From Actinomadura sp. K4S16 (GTDB taxonomy: Bacteria > Actinomycetota > Actinomycetes > Streptosporangiales > Streptosporangiaceae): DNA of 64,000 bases. The stretch lies in the NCBI RefSeq assembly GCF_008327685.1, contig NZ_BDDE01000015.1, positions 124,001-188,000 of the forward strand. The letters run 5' to 3'. Below, piece by piece: positions 1-8,000 of this stretch. Each line of letters begins with the position of its first letter. Positions within the stretch are counted from its first letter, which is position 1. The translations under genes and the position numbers were made by a program. The notes beneath the pieces were generated by a model. It ran no database searches and was not told where the DNA came from. It saw only the letters and a program-made list of their open reading frames with translations.

Positions 1-279
1 CACCGCCGCGATCAGCAGGCCGACGGCCGCCAGCACGCGGGGCCGCGGCCGCCAGCCCCGCCGCAGTGCCGCGAGGCCGGCCGCGGTCCCGCAGGCACCG
101 GCGGTCAGCGCGACCCACAGCGAGATGACGAGCCCCGACGGGGACGGCGGCGAGCCCAGCAGGCAGAGGCAGCGGTCGGTGGTGGCGACCGCGCCGGACG
201 GCCCCCAGAGCCCGGCCGCGGTGATCACGCAGACGCACGCGGCCACCAGCGTGACGGCTAGGGCCCCGAGCCAGCGCAC
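1..279 (-). CDS. Partial membrane protein (N-terminal part only)
   Basis: The frame opens at a GTG (277-279) preceded by a GAGGAG-like ribosome site and stays open to the left edge, giving 93 residues. It begins with a hydrophobic segment (residues 4-25), has a short loop with a paired-cysteine CLCLL element near residue 42, and then a second hydrophobic stretch (about 52-75) followed by basic residues. This fits a small polytopic membrane protein. It lies just downstream of the large membrane protein at 300 on the same strand and may be co-transcribed with it. The family is not recognised. Confidence 0.6.
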   Translation of the reverse strand, partial: MRWLGALAVTLVAACVCVITAAGLWGPSGAVATTDRCLCLLGSPPSPSGLVISLWVALTAGACGTAAGLAALRRGWRPRPRVLAAVGLLIAAV

Positions 280-299
280 GGGAAATCTCCTCACATCCC

Positions 300-1844
300 C
301 TACTTCCGTACGTAAACGGTCGCGGTCTTGTCCCGGTAGACGCGGCGCCAGTGCGGGCTCAGGTCGAGCACCCGGGTCAGCGGGTGCTCGGTGTGCCACA
401 CGATGACCGACACCCCGTGCTCATCGAGCACGGCCTCCCAGTTCGGCCGGACGTTCAGCACGTCCAGGTACTCGAACAGCAGCTTCTTCGGGTACATGTC
501 GTAGCGGTCGTCGATGAAGACCTTCTGCCGCGACGAGTACTCCTTGAGCGTGTAGGCGCCCCACACGTCAGAGGTGAACATCCGCTGCCCCATCAGGCCC
601 TGGTCCCGCAGGACGTGCATGGCCGCGACCGGGTAGTCGTCGAGTTCGTAGTCGGGCTTCGCGGCGAGGTTCCCGAGCCAGACCGAGCCCGCCGTGGCGA
701 TGGCCGCGAGCAGGACCCAGTTCGTCCGGCGGCCGGGGTCGGGGCGAGGCCGGGCCAGCAGCCGCGCCGTGATGGGCAGCGTGACGACCGGGACGATGGC
801 GATGTTGCGCAGCGCCCACATCCCGAGCAGCACGAACGGGATCGTGACCAGGACGTCGCGGCGGGACGGCCGGACGGGCGCCAGCGCGAGGACGCCGAGC
901 ACCACCGCCGTCCAGGCCGCGAACAGCGCGCCCTGGGGGGCGCGGAAGTCCGGTGACCCCCATTCGGCGACGTTGCTCAGGAAGTCGCTCATCCCCATCA
1001 GGTGGAAGGGGAAGGTCACCATCTCGATGCCGTACGGGTTGGCGGCGCAGAGGACGAGGGCGATCAGGGAGCCCTGCAGCAGGCGCAGCTCGCGCCCTCG
1101 CCAGGGCGGGGCGCCTTCGAGCCACCGGCCGAGCAGGTGCAGCCCGAGGTAGCCGCCGCCCAGGACCCACGTCCCGTGCACGTTGGCCCAGAGGGCGACG
1201 ATCAGCGGGATCCAGACGAGGGGCCGCCGGCCGAGACCCGACTCCGGTAGCTCGACCACCCACACGATCAGCAGGAACGCGAGGATGCCGAGGAACAGCG
1301 GCCGCTCCCCCCACAGCATCGCCGAGGCGAGCACGGCCGGGACGTTGAGGAAGGCGCCCTTGACGTGGTCGCCCGCGAGCCGCACCACCATCCGGTACGC
1401 CAGGTAGGCGACGACTCCGCCGGTGACCGCGCACAGCAGCCGGACCCCGAGGGGGCCCATCGTCCGGTCGAGCCCGGCGTAGAGGACCTCCGCCAACCAC
1501 GACTGGAGGACCCAGTGAGTCCCGGGCGCGGTGTAGGAGAAGACGTCGCCCCGCGGGAATCCGTGGTCGAGAATCCACTGGCCCGTGCGCAGGTGCCAGA
1601 AGTAGGAGTTGTCGCTCAGCCTTCCGAACCCCATCGCACAGCCGAACAAGACCCATGCCGCACCGAAAACGGCGCCCATTCCCGGATGGCGGAGACGCCG
1701 ACCGGACTCCGCGCTCTCTTCCCCCGCGGCCGCCGCCGCTCCGGTACCGGTCTTTGTTTCGGGGTTGATTTCTTTTTCGGTGCCGGTACCCGTTCCGGCG
1801 CCGTCGTCCCCGGACGCGACGGCGTCGTTATCGGCCGTTTCCAT
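300..1844 (-). CDS. Polytopic membrane protein, GT-C glycosyltransferase-like
   Basis: About 514 residues. An acidic, Gly/Thr-rich disordered N-terminus precedes roughly ten membrane segments. The first loop carries a WHLRTGQWILDHG element followed by Asp and FSYTAPG. This combination recurs in actinobacterial and deltaproteobacterial membrane proteins that resemble GT-C (PMT/ArnT-like) glycosyltransferases. The soluble C-terminus (about the last 100 residues, with FIDDRYDMYP) is probably extracytoplasmic. The ATG at 1844 was chosen because GAGG lies five bases upstream; in-frame ATGs at 1904 and 1961 are alternatives. It follows the OmpA-type lipoprotein and tad genes on the same strand, so a cell-surface role is plausible. 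No catalytic residue can be assigned from sequence alone. Confidence 0.6.
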   Translation of the reverse strand: METADNDAVASGDDGAGTGTGTEKEINPETKTGTGAAAAAGEESAESGRRLRHPGMGAVFGAAWVLFGCAMGFGRLSDNSYFWHLRTGQWILDHGFPRGDVFSYTAPGTHWVLQSWLAEVLYAGLDRTMGPLGVRLLCAVTGGVVAYLAYRMVVRLAGDHVKGAFLNVPAVLASAMLWGERPLFLGILAFLLIVWVVELPESGLGRRPLVWIPLIVALWANVHGTWVLGGGYLGLHLLGRWLEGAPPWRGRELRLLQGSLIALVLCAANPYGIEMVTFPFHLMGMSDFLSNVAEWGSPDFRAPQGALFAAWTAVVLGVLALAPVRPSRRDVLVTIPFVLLGMWALRNIAIVPVVTLPITARLLARPRPDPGRRTNWVLLAAIATAGSVWLGNLAAKPDYELDDYPVAAMHVLRDQGLMGQRMFTSDVWGAYTLKEYSSRQKVFIDDRYDMYPKKLLFEYLDVLNVRPNWEAVLDEHGVSVIVWHTEHPLTRVLDLSPHWRRVYRDKTATVYVRK

Positions 1845-2101
1845 CACGCCCTCGTCCGGCGCGTCACCCAGGTCACTCGACCGTCGCTGTGCAAGTGGGC
1901 GCATAGTTCTCGACGTTATGCGCGGGCGTTCGCGAATGGCAGGGTCCGCGGACCCAAGCATGGACCCAGTCCCCTGGGCTCGGGGTCCTCAGACGGCCCC
2001 GCGGCGGATACCCCGCGGTGCGATCGGCGGAGCGACGCCGGGCCCGAAGGTGAGGGCCGCGGCGGTCCGCGCGCCGGACCGCCGGGCCCTCGTCCTGGGG
2101 C

Positions 2102-3685
2102 TCACTTGATGGTGAGGCCCTTCAGCGGGATCGTCTGCGTGAACCAGGGCAGCTCGACGTCGACGGTCGTGACGCTCGCCGGCACCTTGTAGACGTCGGT
2201 GTAGGTGACGCTCTCCTTGGGCTTGAGCTCGCCGCGGGCGCGGTTGGCGAGCTGGGTGCACAGGCAGGAGTCCTCACTGTTGCGCACCGGCCAGTACCGC
2301 ATCTTCTCCGCGGGGTCGAGCAGGCGGGCGCCGTTGGTCGAGGGCCCCGAGTACTCGAGCGACTGCGGCCTGCCGAGCCCGGCGGCGACCGCCGTCACCT
2401 TGTCGGACATGTTCGTGAGCGTCCAGTTCACCGTGACGAGGCCGCCCGCGTCGCGGTGCACCGCGTTGACATCGAACTTCAGGTTGTTCGCCGCCGTGTC
2501 CAGTTCCCGCGGAGACTTGATGTTCGGCCTGACCGACGCGACGACGGGCAGCGCGCCCCCGGACGCGGGCGGTGCGCTCGGCGGCGCGGCCGGCGGCGCC
2601 GGCTCCGGCGGGCGGGCGAAGGTCACCGCGACGCGGCGGTTCTTGCGGCGGCCCTCCTCGGAGGAGTTGTCCGCCACGGGGTCGGCGGACCCGTGACCCG
2701 CCGACCTGAAGTCGACGCCCTGCCGGGTGACCAGGCCCTTCAGCTTGGCCTCGACCGCCTGGGCGCGCCGCTGCGACAGCGGGTTGTTGATGGCGTCGTT
2801 GCCCGAGTTGTCGGTGTAGCCGTCGATGGTCACCGTCGGGCCGCGGGAGGCGTCGATCTGCTTGGCCACCTTCTGAAGGGTGGCGTCGGCCTGCGGGGTG
2901 AGGTCGGCCTTGTTCAGGGCGAACAGCACGTCGGCCGAGAGCCGCACCCGGGTGTCGTTGCCGTCCTGGTCGATCGCCTCGGCGGCGCCCTCCGACGTGC
3001 CGATGAGCGGGCGGACCACCGGCCGGCCGAGCTGCGCGGACCCCGGGTCGAGGGTCTGGCCGGGCGCCGGGCCCGCCGACCCGCTCGGGATCGCGACGTC
3101 GGTGAACGGGGGCGCGAGCGGCACCCACACCATGACGTTCTTCACCGGCGGCGCGGGGAAGACGGCGTACAGCTCCTGGGCCTTGCCGGGCTGGACCTCG
3201 ACGTTGTTCACGTCGCTGCACAGGCAGTGGCCGTCGCCGGCCGTCAGGGGGTGGTACATCTTGTTGCCCGCCCCGTCCACGAGGGCGAGCCCCCCGGAGC
3301 CGAGCAGGCCGGCGACCTGGTTCTGCCGCCCGGTGTCGACGAAGATCTGCGAGAGCCTGATCCGCTGGGGGCCGTCGTTGACGATCCTCGCCCGCAGCGT
3401 CACGGTGTTGTTCGCGGACGGGGTCAGTGCCAGCAGCTCGGCGTGCGCGGGACCGTCGGCGTGGGCCATGGGCTGCGACTGCAGGACCTTGGCGGACGTC
3501 CCGCCCCCGTTCCCGCCGCCCTTGGACGGAGCCGGGCTCGCCTTGCCGCCGTCGTCTCCGCCGCTGCAGCCGGCCAGGGCCAGCCCGAGTGCCGCGCCCC
3601 CGGCCACCCAGAGCCGCAGGCTCCGGCCGCGCGCACCGGCGCCGCCCGCCTGCCGCCGCTTCCTGTTTCCCACTGACTGCTCCAT
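2102..3685 (-). CDS. OmpA-domain lipoprotein with duplicated flanking domain
   Basis: A lipoprotein of about 527 residues. Basic N-terminus, hydrophobic core and the lipobox LALAGC place the acylated cysteine near residue 40. The central part (about 235-350) is an OmpA/MotB-like peptidoglycan-binding domain with the TIDGYTDNSG motif and NxxLSxRRAxAV helix. It is flanked by two copies of one domain, each with an LLDG- or LLDP-type segment, a CLC motif (HCLCS near 3210, SCLCT near 2262) and a final strand ending in an IP motif. A Pro/Ala linker separates the OmpA domain from the second copy. The ATG at 3685 is preceded by GGACGG; an upstream ATG at 3715 lacks a ribosome site. It sits directly downstream of the Flp pilin terminator, so it could anchor or gate the pilus at the wall (inference). 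Confidence 0.75.
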   Translation of the reverse strand: MEQSVGNRKRRQAGGAGARGRSLRLWVAGGAALGLALAGCSGGDDGGKASPAPSKGGGNGGGTSAKVLQSQPMAHADGPAHAELLALTPSANNTVTLRARIVNDGPQRIRLSQIFVDTGRQNQVAGLLGSGGLALVDGAGNKMYHPLTAGDGHCLCSDVNNVEVQPGKAQELYAVFPAPPVKNVMVWVPLAPPFTDVAIPSGSAGPAPGQTLDPGSAQLGRPVVRPLIGTSEGAAEAIDQDGNDTRVRLSADVLFALNKADLTPQADATLQKVAKQIDASRGPTVTIDGYTDNSGNDAINNPLSQRRAQAVEAKLKGLVTRQGVDFRSAGHGSADPVADNSSEEGRRKNRRVAVTFARPPEPAPPAAPPSAPPASGGALPVVASVRPNIKSPRELDTAANNLKFDVNAVHRDAGGLVTVNWTLTNMSDKVTAVAAGLGRPQSLEYSGPSTNGARLLDPAEKMRYWPVRNSEDSCLCTQLANRARGELKPKESVTYTDVYKVPASVTTVDVELPWFTQTIPLKGLTIK

Positions 3686-3732
3686 TGATCCGTCCGCCAC
3701 TCGATCGACTGACATGACAAAAACCACAACAA

Positions 3733-3775
3733 CGGCGAAAGGGAAACCGTCGGAAGTAACGGTTTCCCTTCGCCG
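3733..3775 (-). terminator. Rho-independent terminator after the Flp pilin gene
   Basis: A 17-18 bp stem (arms 3733-3750 and 3759-3775, one bulged base) encloses an 8-base loop. On the minus strand it is followed by a T-rich tract (TTGTTGTGGTTTTTG). It lies between the pilin stop (3822) and the OmpA lipoprotein start (3685), so it should stop or attenuate tad transcription there. Confidence 0.8.
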
Positions 3776-3821
3776 TGGGCGTGCTCTGCAGGCCGGCCGG
3801 ATTCCCGCGGACGGGATCCGA

Positions 3822-4046
3822 TCAGGTCGCCGAGCCGTCGAAGATCTTGGTCAGGGCGTTGGTGACGGCCGTGTCGAGCTTGCCGACGATACCAGCCGCG
3901 TACAGCGCCGCCACAATGGCGCCGACCAGGACGAGCAGCGCCGCGTACTCGATGAGGCTGGCGCCCTTGTCGGAGTCGTTCCTGACCCGCTCGATCCGGT
4001 CGAGGACAAAAGTCTGAAGCGTCACGTACAGGGGGGCGAGGTTCAT
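3822..4046 (-). CDS. flp: Flp/Fap-type pilin
   Basis: A 74-residue prepilin, the structural subunit of Tad (type IVc) pili. The prepilin peptidase site is visible: a 28-residue hydrophilic leader ends in KG, followed by ASLIEYA with Glu at +5. A 20-residue hydrophobic helix follows, then a short tail ending IFDGSAT. Processing would leave a mature pilin of about 46 residues. The ATG at 4046 has a strong AGGAGG upstream. It is downstream of the two-component pair in the tad locus and has its own terminator at 3733-3775. No TadV/CpaA prepilin peptidase gene is visible in this window, so that enzyme must be encoded elsewhere. Confidence 0.93.
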   Translation of the reverse strand: MNLAPLYVTLQTFVLDRIERVRNDSDKGASLIEYAALLVLVGAIVAALYAAGIVGKLDTAVTNALTKIFDGSAT

Positions 4047-4147
4047 TTCTTTCCTCCTGGCTCTCTGGTCCCTCCGCGTTGATGACAACATTAGGGAGCC
4101 GAGTGCTTTTCCCCCAGGGTCCGGTGGCCCAATCCGGGGCGGAATAC

Positions 4148-4169
4148 GGGCCCAATCCGCATTGGGCCC
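4148..4169. promoter_or_regulatory. Perfect 9-bp inverted repeat upstream of flp
   Basis: GGGCCCAAT (4148-4156) and ATTGGGCCC (4161-4169) flank a CCGC loop. A half-site, GGCCCAATCCG, recurs just upstream at 4126-4136. The element lies between the response regulator stop (4236) and the pilin start (4046). It could be an operator for pilin expression or the end of the upstream transcript; there is no T-tract, which favours a binding site. Confidence 0.45.
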
Positions 4170-4235
4170 AGGAGCCCACCCCGTCCGGCGGGCGGCCCGC
4201 ACCGGCGGCGCCGCGCCCGTCGACCGCCGTCCGGG

Positions 4236-4967
4236 TCACCGCCCCTCCGGGCCGGCCGTGCCGAGCCAGCGGGCGATCGCCGAGGCGCGCGAGGTCACGC
4301 CGAGCTTGGCGTAAATGCGGTTCACGTGGTTCTTCACGGTCTTCTCCGCGAGGAACAGGCGACCCGCGATCTCCCCGTTGGAGTGCCCCTGGACGATCAG
4401 GTTCATGACCTCCGCCTCCCGGGCCGACAGGCCGTAGCGGTCGGTGTCGGGAGTCTCGTAGGGGCGCGGCGCCGATCCCGCGGTATCGGACGCCGTGGAG
4501 GCCGGCGAAGCCTGGGCGGGGGGCCGCGCCGCGGCCGGGTCGTGTCCGCCGCGGCCGCCGGGCGTGCCCACGAGTGCGGACACGGCGGCCTGCGACAGCG
4601 AGTGCACCCCGCTGATCGCCCCGCGCACGGCCGCGGCGAGTTCGTCGGCGGAGAAGGTGCCGTGCACCAGGTAGCCGGTGGCGCCGTTCCCGATGGCCTC
4701 CCGGATCACCCGGTCGTCGTCGGTGTAGGTCAGCATGATGACGCGGGTGCTCTCGCTCAGCGTCTTCACCGCCGTCACGCCGTCCATCAGCGGCATCTGC
4801 ACGTCGAGGAGCACCAGGTCGGGTTCGACCTCGGCCGCCAGGTCGAGCGCGGTCCGGCCGTCGCCGGCCTCGCCCACGACCTCGAAGCCCGAGGCCTCCA
4901 GCAGCGAGATCAGGCCGGACCGCACGACGAGGTTGTCGTCGACCACCATGATCCTCGGAACGCTCAA
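4236..4967 (-). CDS. NarL/FixJ-type response regulator of the tad locus
   Basis: A 243-residue two-domain regulator. The receiver domain (1-120) carries the acidic pocket VVDD (8-11), phospho-acceptor D55 in LLDVQMPLMDG, and the conserved Thr in MLTYTDD. A long Pro/Ala/Gly linker (about 135-175) leads to a LuxR-type helix-turn-helix (about 178-235; LSAREAEVM, EKTVKNHVNRIYAKLGV). The start appears to be TTG (4965-4967), one base after the kinase stop and behind a GAGGTGA element, so it is translationally coupled to the histidine kinase. Encoded inside the tad run just before flp, it is the best candidate regulator of pilus genes (inference from position). Confidence 0.88.
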   Translation of the reverse strand: MSVPRIMVVDDNLVVRSGLISLLEASGFEVVGEAGDGRTALDLAAEVEPDLVLLDVQMPLMDGVTAVKTLSESTRVIMLTYTDDDRVIREAIGNGATGYLVHGTFSADELAAAVRGAISGVHSLSQAAVSALVGTPGGRGGHDPAAARPPAQASPASTASDTAGSAPRPYETPDTDRYGLSAREAEVMNLIVQGHSNGEIAGRLFLAEKTVKNHVNRIYAKLGVTSRASAIARWLGTAGPEGR

Positions 4968-4968
4968 C

Positions 4969-6195
4969 TCAACTCACCTCGGCCAGACGTTGATCAGCAG
5001 GTGTGGTGCGGGGCAGCCGCGTGGTCACCGTGGTCCCGCCGCCCGGCTCGGACAGGACCGTCACCGTCCCGCCCACCCGGGCGGCGCGCTCGTGCAGCCC
5101 GACCATCCCGTAGTGGCCGTCGCGGGCCAGCACCGGCAGCTCCTTCACCTCGAAGCCCTTGCCGTCGTCGCGGACGGTGACCACGACGTCGGCGCCCTCG
5201 GCCGCGAGCCGGACCAGCACCTGCCGGGCTTCGGCGTGCCGGGCGACATTGGTCAGCGTCTCCGACAGGATCGCGACCGCCTCGTAGCGGGCCATGGGCG
5301 GCAGGTCGGCGCGCTCGTCGAGTTCGAGGGCGACCTGGACGTCCGCATCCGCAGACCACTGCCGCACGGTCTCCTCGACCGCCTCGCGCAGCGACTGCAT
5401 GATCGACTCGCTGCGCAGCTCGTCCAGCAGGTTGCGGGCCTCCCGGGAGGCGATCTCCGCCGCGGCCGCGATGCGCTCGGCCTCCGCCATCCCCCGGGCG
5501 GGCTCGTTGCGGATCCAGACCGGCAGCGTGGCCGCCGCCAGAGAGATGCCGCGCAGCGTCTTGGCCAGCGAGTCGTGCATCTCCCGGGCGAGCCGGGCCC
5601 GCTCCTCCGCGGCCGCCGCCACCACCTCGGCCTGGCGGTGCGCGTCTTCGATCCTGGCCTGCTCGTCGAACAGCCTGCGGAGCGCGGCACCGGCGAACCC
5701 GGCCAGGGGGTAGAAGACGGGCTGCCCTATGACGGACTGGAAGGTGTCCAGGACGACGGCCTCGTTCTGCAGCGAGAAGGCCAGCGTCCCGTAGTACAGG
5801 ATGATCTGGATGACGCTCACGCCCACCACGCCCGGCCACCGGTACAGCAACCCGGCGACGGCGGCGGTGATGACGGTCGACAGGAAGAACGGCCCGGACG
5901 TCCCGCCGATGCCGAGGACGGCGAAGGAGACGCAGATGTCGAGGGCGAGCAGGATCGGATGCCGAAGCAGCCAGGGGACGAGCAGCCTCCAGTGATTGGC
6001 CGCGAGCCACGACAGCAGCACGATGCAGGTGACGAGGACGAATGCCTGCGGGACGAGCCCGTCCCGCGGGATCAGCAGCAGCGTGATCGCGGCCACGAGC
6101 ATCCTGACCTGCATCAGCAGCTGGAAGGCCGCGCCGACCCGGTCGGACAGCGTCTCCCGCGCGCCGTCGCGGCGCTCAGTTCCCGAAGAATCCAC
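4969..6195 (-). CDS. NarL-type sensor histidine kinase of the tad locus
   Basis: About 408 residues. The N-terminal half has roughly six hydrophobic segments with very short loops, so the sensing element is probably intramembrane. The dimerisation/phosphoacceptor helix contains AREMHDSLAKTL (H near residue 205, HisKA_3 class). The HATPase domain shows an N-box (SETLTNVARHAEA), a G1 box (VRDDGKGF) and a final G-rich strand. The GTG at 6195 was chosen: it has a GGAG element nine bases upstream and overlaps the TadC stop by 20 bases. The downstream regulator starts one base after its stop, so the two form a cognate pair. Confidence 0.87.
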   Translation of the reverse strand: MDSSGTERRDGARETLSDRVGAAFQLLMQVRMLVAAITLLLIPRDGLVPQAFVLVTCIVLLSWLAANHWRLLVPWLLRHPILLALDICVSFAVLGIGGTSGPFFLSTVITAAVAGLLYRWPGVVGVSVIQIILYYGTLAFSLQNEAVVLDTFQSVIGQPVFYPLAGFAGAALRRLFDEQARIEDAHRQAEVVAAAAEERARLAREMHDSLAKTLRGISLAAATLPVWIRNEPARGMAEAERIAAAAEIASREARNLLDELRSESIMQSLREAVEETVRQWSADADVQVALELDERADLPPMARYEAVAILSETLTNVARHAEARQVLVRLAAEGADVVVTVRDDGKGFEVKELPVLARDGHYGMVGLHERAARVGGTVTVLSEPGGGTTVTTRLPRTTPADQRLAEVS

Positions 6196-7063
6196 CAAGG
6201 TTCGCTCCCGAGCCGAAGAACATCCCCCCAAGGACGAGCAGCATCACGGCGGGCAGGGTGAGCGCCGTGCTGACGGCGGTGATCTGGGGCGTGGTGCGCT
6301 GCGCCTTCCGCTTTGCCCACTGCGACGACTCGCGCCGCATGTCCTTGCTGATGTCCATGAGCGCGGTCTGCAGCGGGGCGCCGAGTTCCTCCGCCTGCAG
6401 CAGCGCGGTCACGAACGACGACAGCGCCTCCGAGTTGTTGCGGTTCCGCAGGTCCTCGAACGCCTCCCGTCGGGAGGTCCCCAGTTCCATCTGGCGGAGG
6501 GCGACCATGAACTCGTCCGCCAGGGGCCCTGGCATGCTGCCCGCGACCCGGTCGAGCGCCACGCGGAAGCTGAGGCCGGCGGACACGGTCACCGCCAGCA
6601 CGTCCAGGAAGTCGGGCAGCGTCCGCTGGATGGTGTCCTGCCGGGCGTTCATCCGCCCCCGCAGGACGCCCTCGTTCTGCAGGGCGCCGAGCAGGCAGAG
6701 GAGCCCGAAGAACGGCTGGCCGATGGCGATCATCAGCAGTGCCAGCGTGGCGAACATGATGACGTAGCCCGCCGTCGTCCGCGCGTACGACTCGACGGTC
6801 ATGCCGCCGGGACGCCCCGCCGCGTCGATGCGCTTGCGGATGCTCGCCCGCCACGGGGCGAGCAACTCCATCGCGAGCCCGGTGAACGGCCGCCCGATGA
6901 TGTCGGCGATCACGTTGAGGATGAAGGCGTCGTTCTTCTTCGCCTTCGTCTTGACCGGCACCGCGGACGGCGCGACCCGCTCGCCCGCGCGCACGAGCGA
7001 GAAGCCCCACACCGCCAGGACGACGCAGAGCGCGCCTGCGAGACCGATTCCGAGAACCATCAT
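6176..7063 (-). CDS. tadC: TadC, type II secretion F-domain inner membrane protein
   Basis: A 295-residue platform protein for Tad pilus assembly. An N-terminal membrane helix (4-25), a central hydrophobic pair (about 95-130), a cytoplasmic GspF-type domain (about 135-255; TLPDFLDVLAVTVSAGLSF and EELGAPLQTALMDIS) and a C-terminal membrane helix (about 262-285) follow the expected order. The ATG has GAGG at a spacing of five. Seven bases separate it from tadB and it overlaps the downstream kinase gene, so all are one transcript. Pairing with TadB is standard for this family. Confidence 0.92.
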   Translation of the reverse strand: MMVLGIGLAGALCVVLAVWGFSLVRAGERVAPSAVPVKTKAKKNDAFILNVIADIIGRPFTGLAMELLAPWRASIRKRIDAAGRPGGMTVESYARTTAGYVIMFATLALLMIAIGQPFFGLLCLLGALQNEGVLRGRMNARQDTIQRTLPDFLDVLAVTVSAGLSFRVALDRVAGSMPGPLADEFMVALRQMELGTSRREAFEDLRNRNNSEALSSFVTALLQAEELGAPLQTALMDISKDMRRESSQWAKRKAQRTTPQITAVSTALTLPAVMLLVLGGMFFGSGANLGGFFGN

Positions 7064-7070
7064 CGCGACC

Positions 7071-8000
7071 TCAAATGTCGATCCGGGTGATACGGCGGAT
7101 GATGAACAGGCTCAGCGTGAAGAAGATCGCGGCGATGCCGAGGATGATCTGCCCGATGATGTGCCCGCTCATGGCGCGCAGCGCGCCGGGCTGGATGAGA
7201 TTGACCATCACGATCGAGCCGAGGCCGAGGACGCCGATGGCCCAGTTGCTGACCACCGCCTCACCCATGATCGTCTTTACCTCGCGCCGGATCTCCTTGC
7301 GCTCCTCCAACGTGGAGGCGATCGTGCGCAGCGCGGTGACCAGCGAGCCGCCCGCCCTGGACGACACCACCAGCGTGCTGACCAGCACCCCCAGCTCGCG
7401 GGACGGCAGCCGCTCGGCCAGGTCGCGCAGCGCGTCGTCCAGCGACTGGCCGAGCCGCAGCGCGTCGGCGGTGCGGCCGAGCTCGGTGTGCGCCGGCTCG
7501 TCCAGCTCGTCCGCCGCGATCTCGAGTGCGGTGCGCAGCGCCAGCCCCGCGTTGGTGGCGTTCGACAGCACCCGCGCGAGGTCGGGCAACTGCGCGACGA
7601 ACGCCTCCTTGCGCCGGTCCTCGCGGCGCCGCAGGAAGGCGAAGAAGGACCAGGCGACACCGGCCGCCGCGAGCACCCCGAACAGCGGCGCCATCCACTC
7701 GCCGATCAGGAAGATCGCGCCGGCCGCGCCCGCCACCATGAGCAGCAGGAAGGTCGACACCCGGATGCGCAGCCCGGAGGCCGCGATACGGCGGGCGATG
7801 GCCTTGCCCAAGTCCGTCCGGCGCAGCGCGAGGTCCAGCCGGTCGCTCAGCCCGCCGAGCGCCTTCTCCTCGGCCAGCGCCGACCGGGCCGCGAGCCGGC
7901 GCCGTCGCTCGAAGCCGGTGGCGAGGTCACCGACCGCCCACACGACGAGCGCCAGCGTCACGGCGAGGATCAGCAGGATGGCGGGGAGCGAGAGACTCAC
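7071..8000 (-). CDS. tadB: TadB, type II secretion F-domain inner membrane protein
   Basis: A 309-residue partner of TadC. Membrane helices lie at about 5-25, 90-130 (a pair), 245-270 and 280-300. The GspF-type domain (about 135-245) includes LPDLARVLSNATNAGLALRT and SSRAGGSLVTALRTIA. It begins at a GTG that overlaps the tadA stop as GTGA (7997-8000), showing translational coupling. It probably forms the membrane platform on which the TadA ATPase acts. Confidence 0.92.
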   Translation of the reverse strand: MSLSLPAILLILAVTLALVVWAVGDLATGFERRRRLAARSALAEEKALGGLSDRLDLALRRTDLGKAIARRIAASGLRIRVSTFLLLMVAGAAGAIFLIGEWMAPLFGVLAAAGVAWSFFAFLRRREDRRKEAFVAQLPDLARVLSNATNAGLALRTALEIAADELDEPAHTELGRTADALRLGQSLDDALRDLAERLPSRELGVLVSTLVVSSRAGGSLVTALRTIASTLEERKEIRREVKTIMGEAVVSNWAIGVLGLGSIVMVNLIQPGALRAMSGHIIGQIILGIAAIFFTLSLFIIRRITRIDI

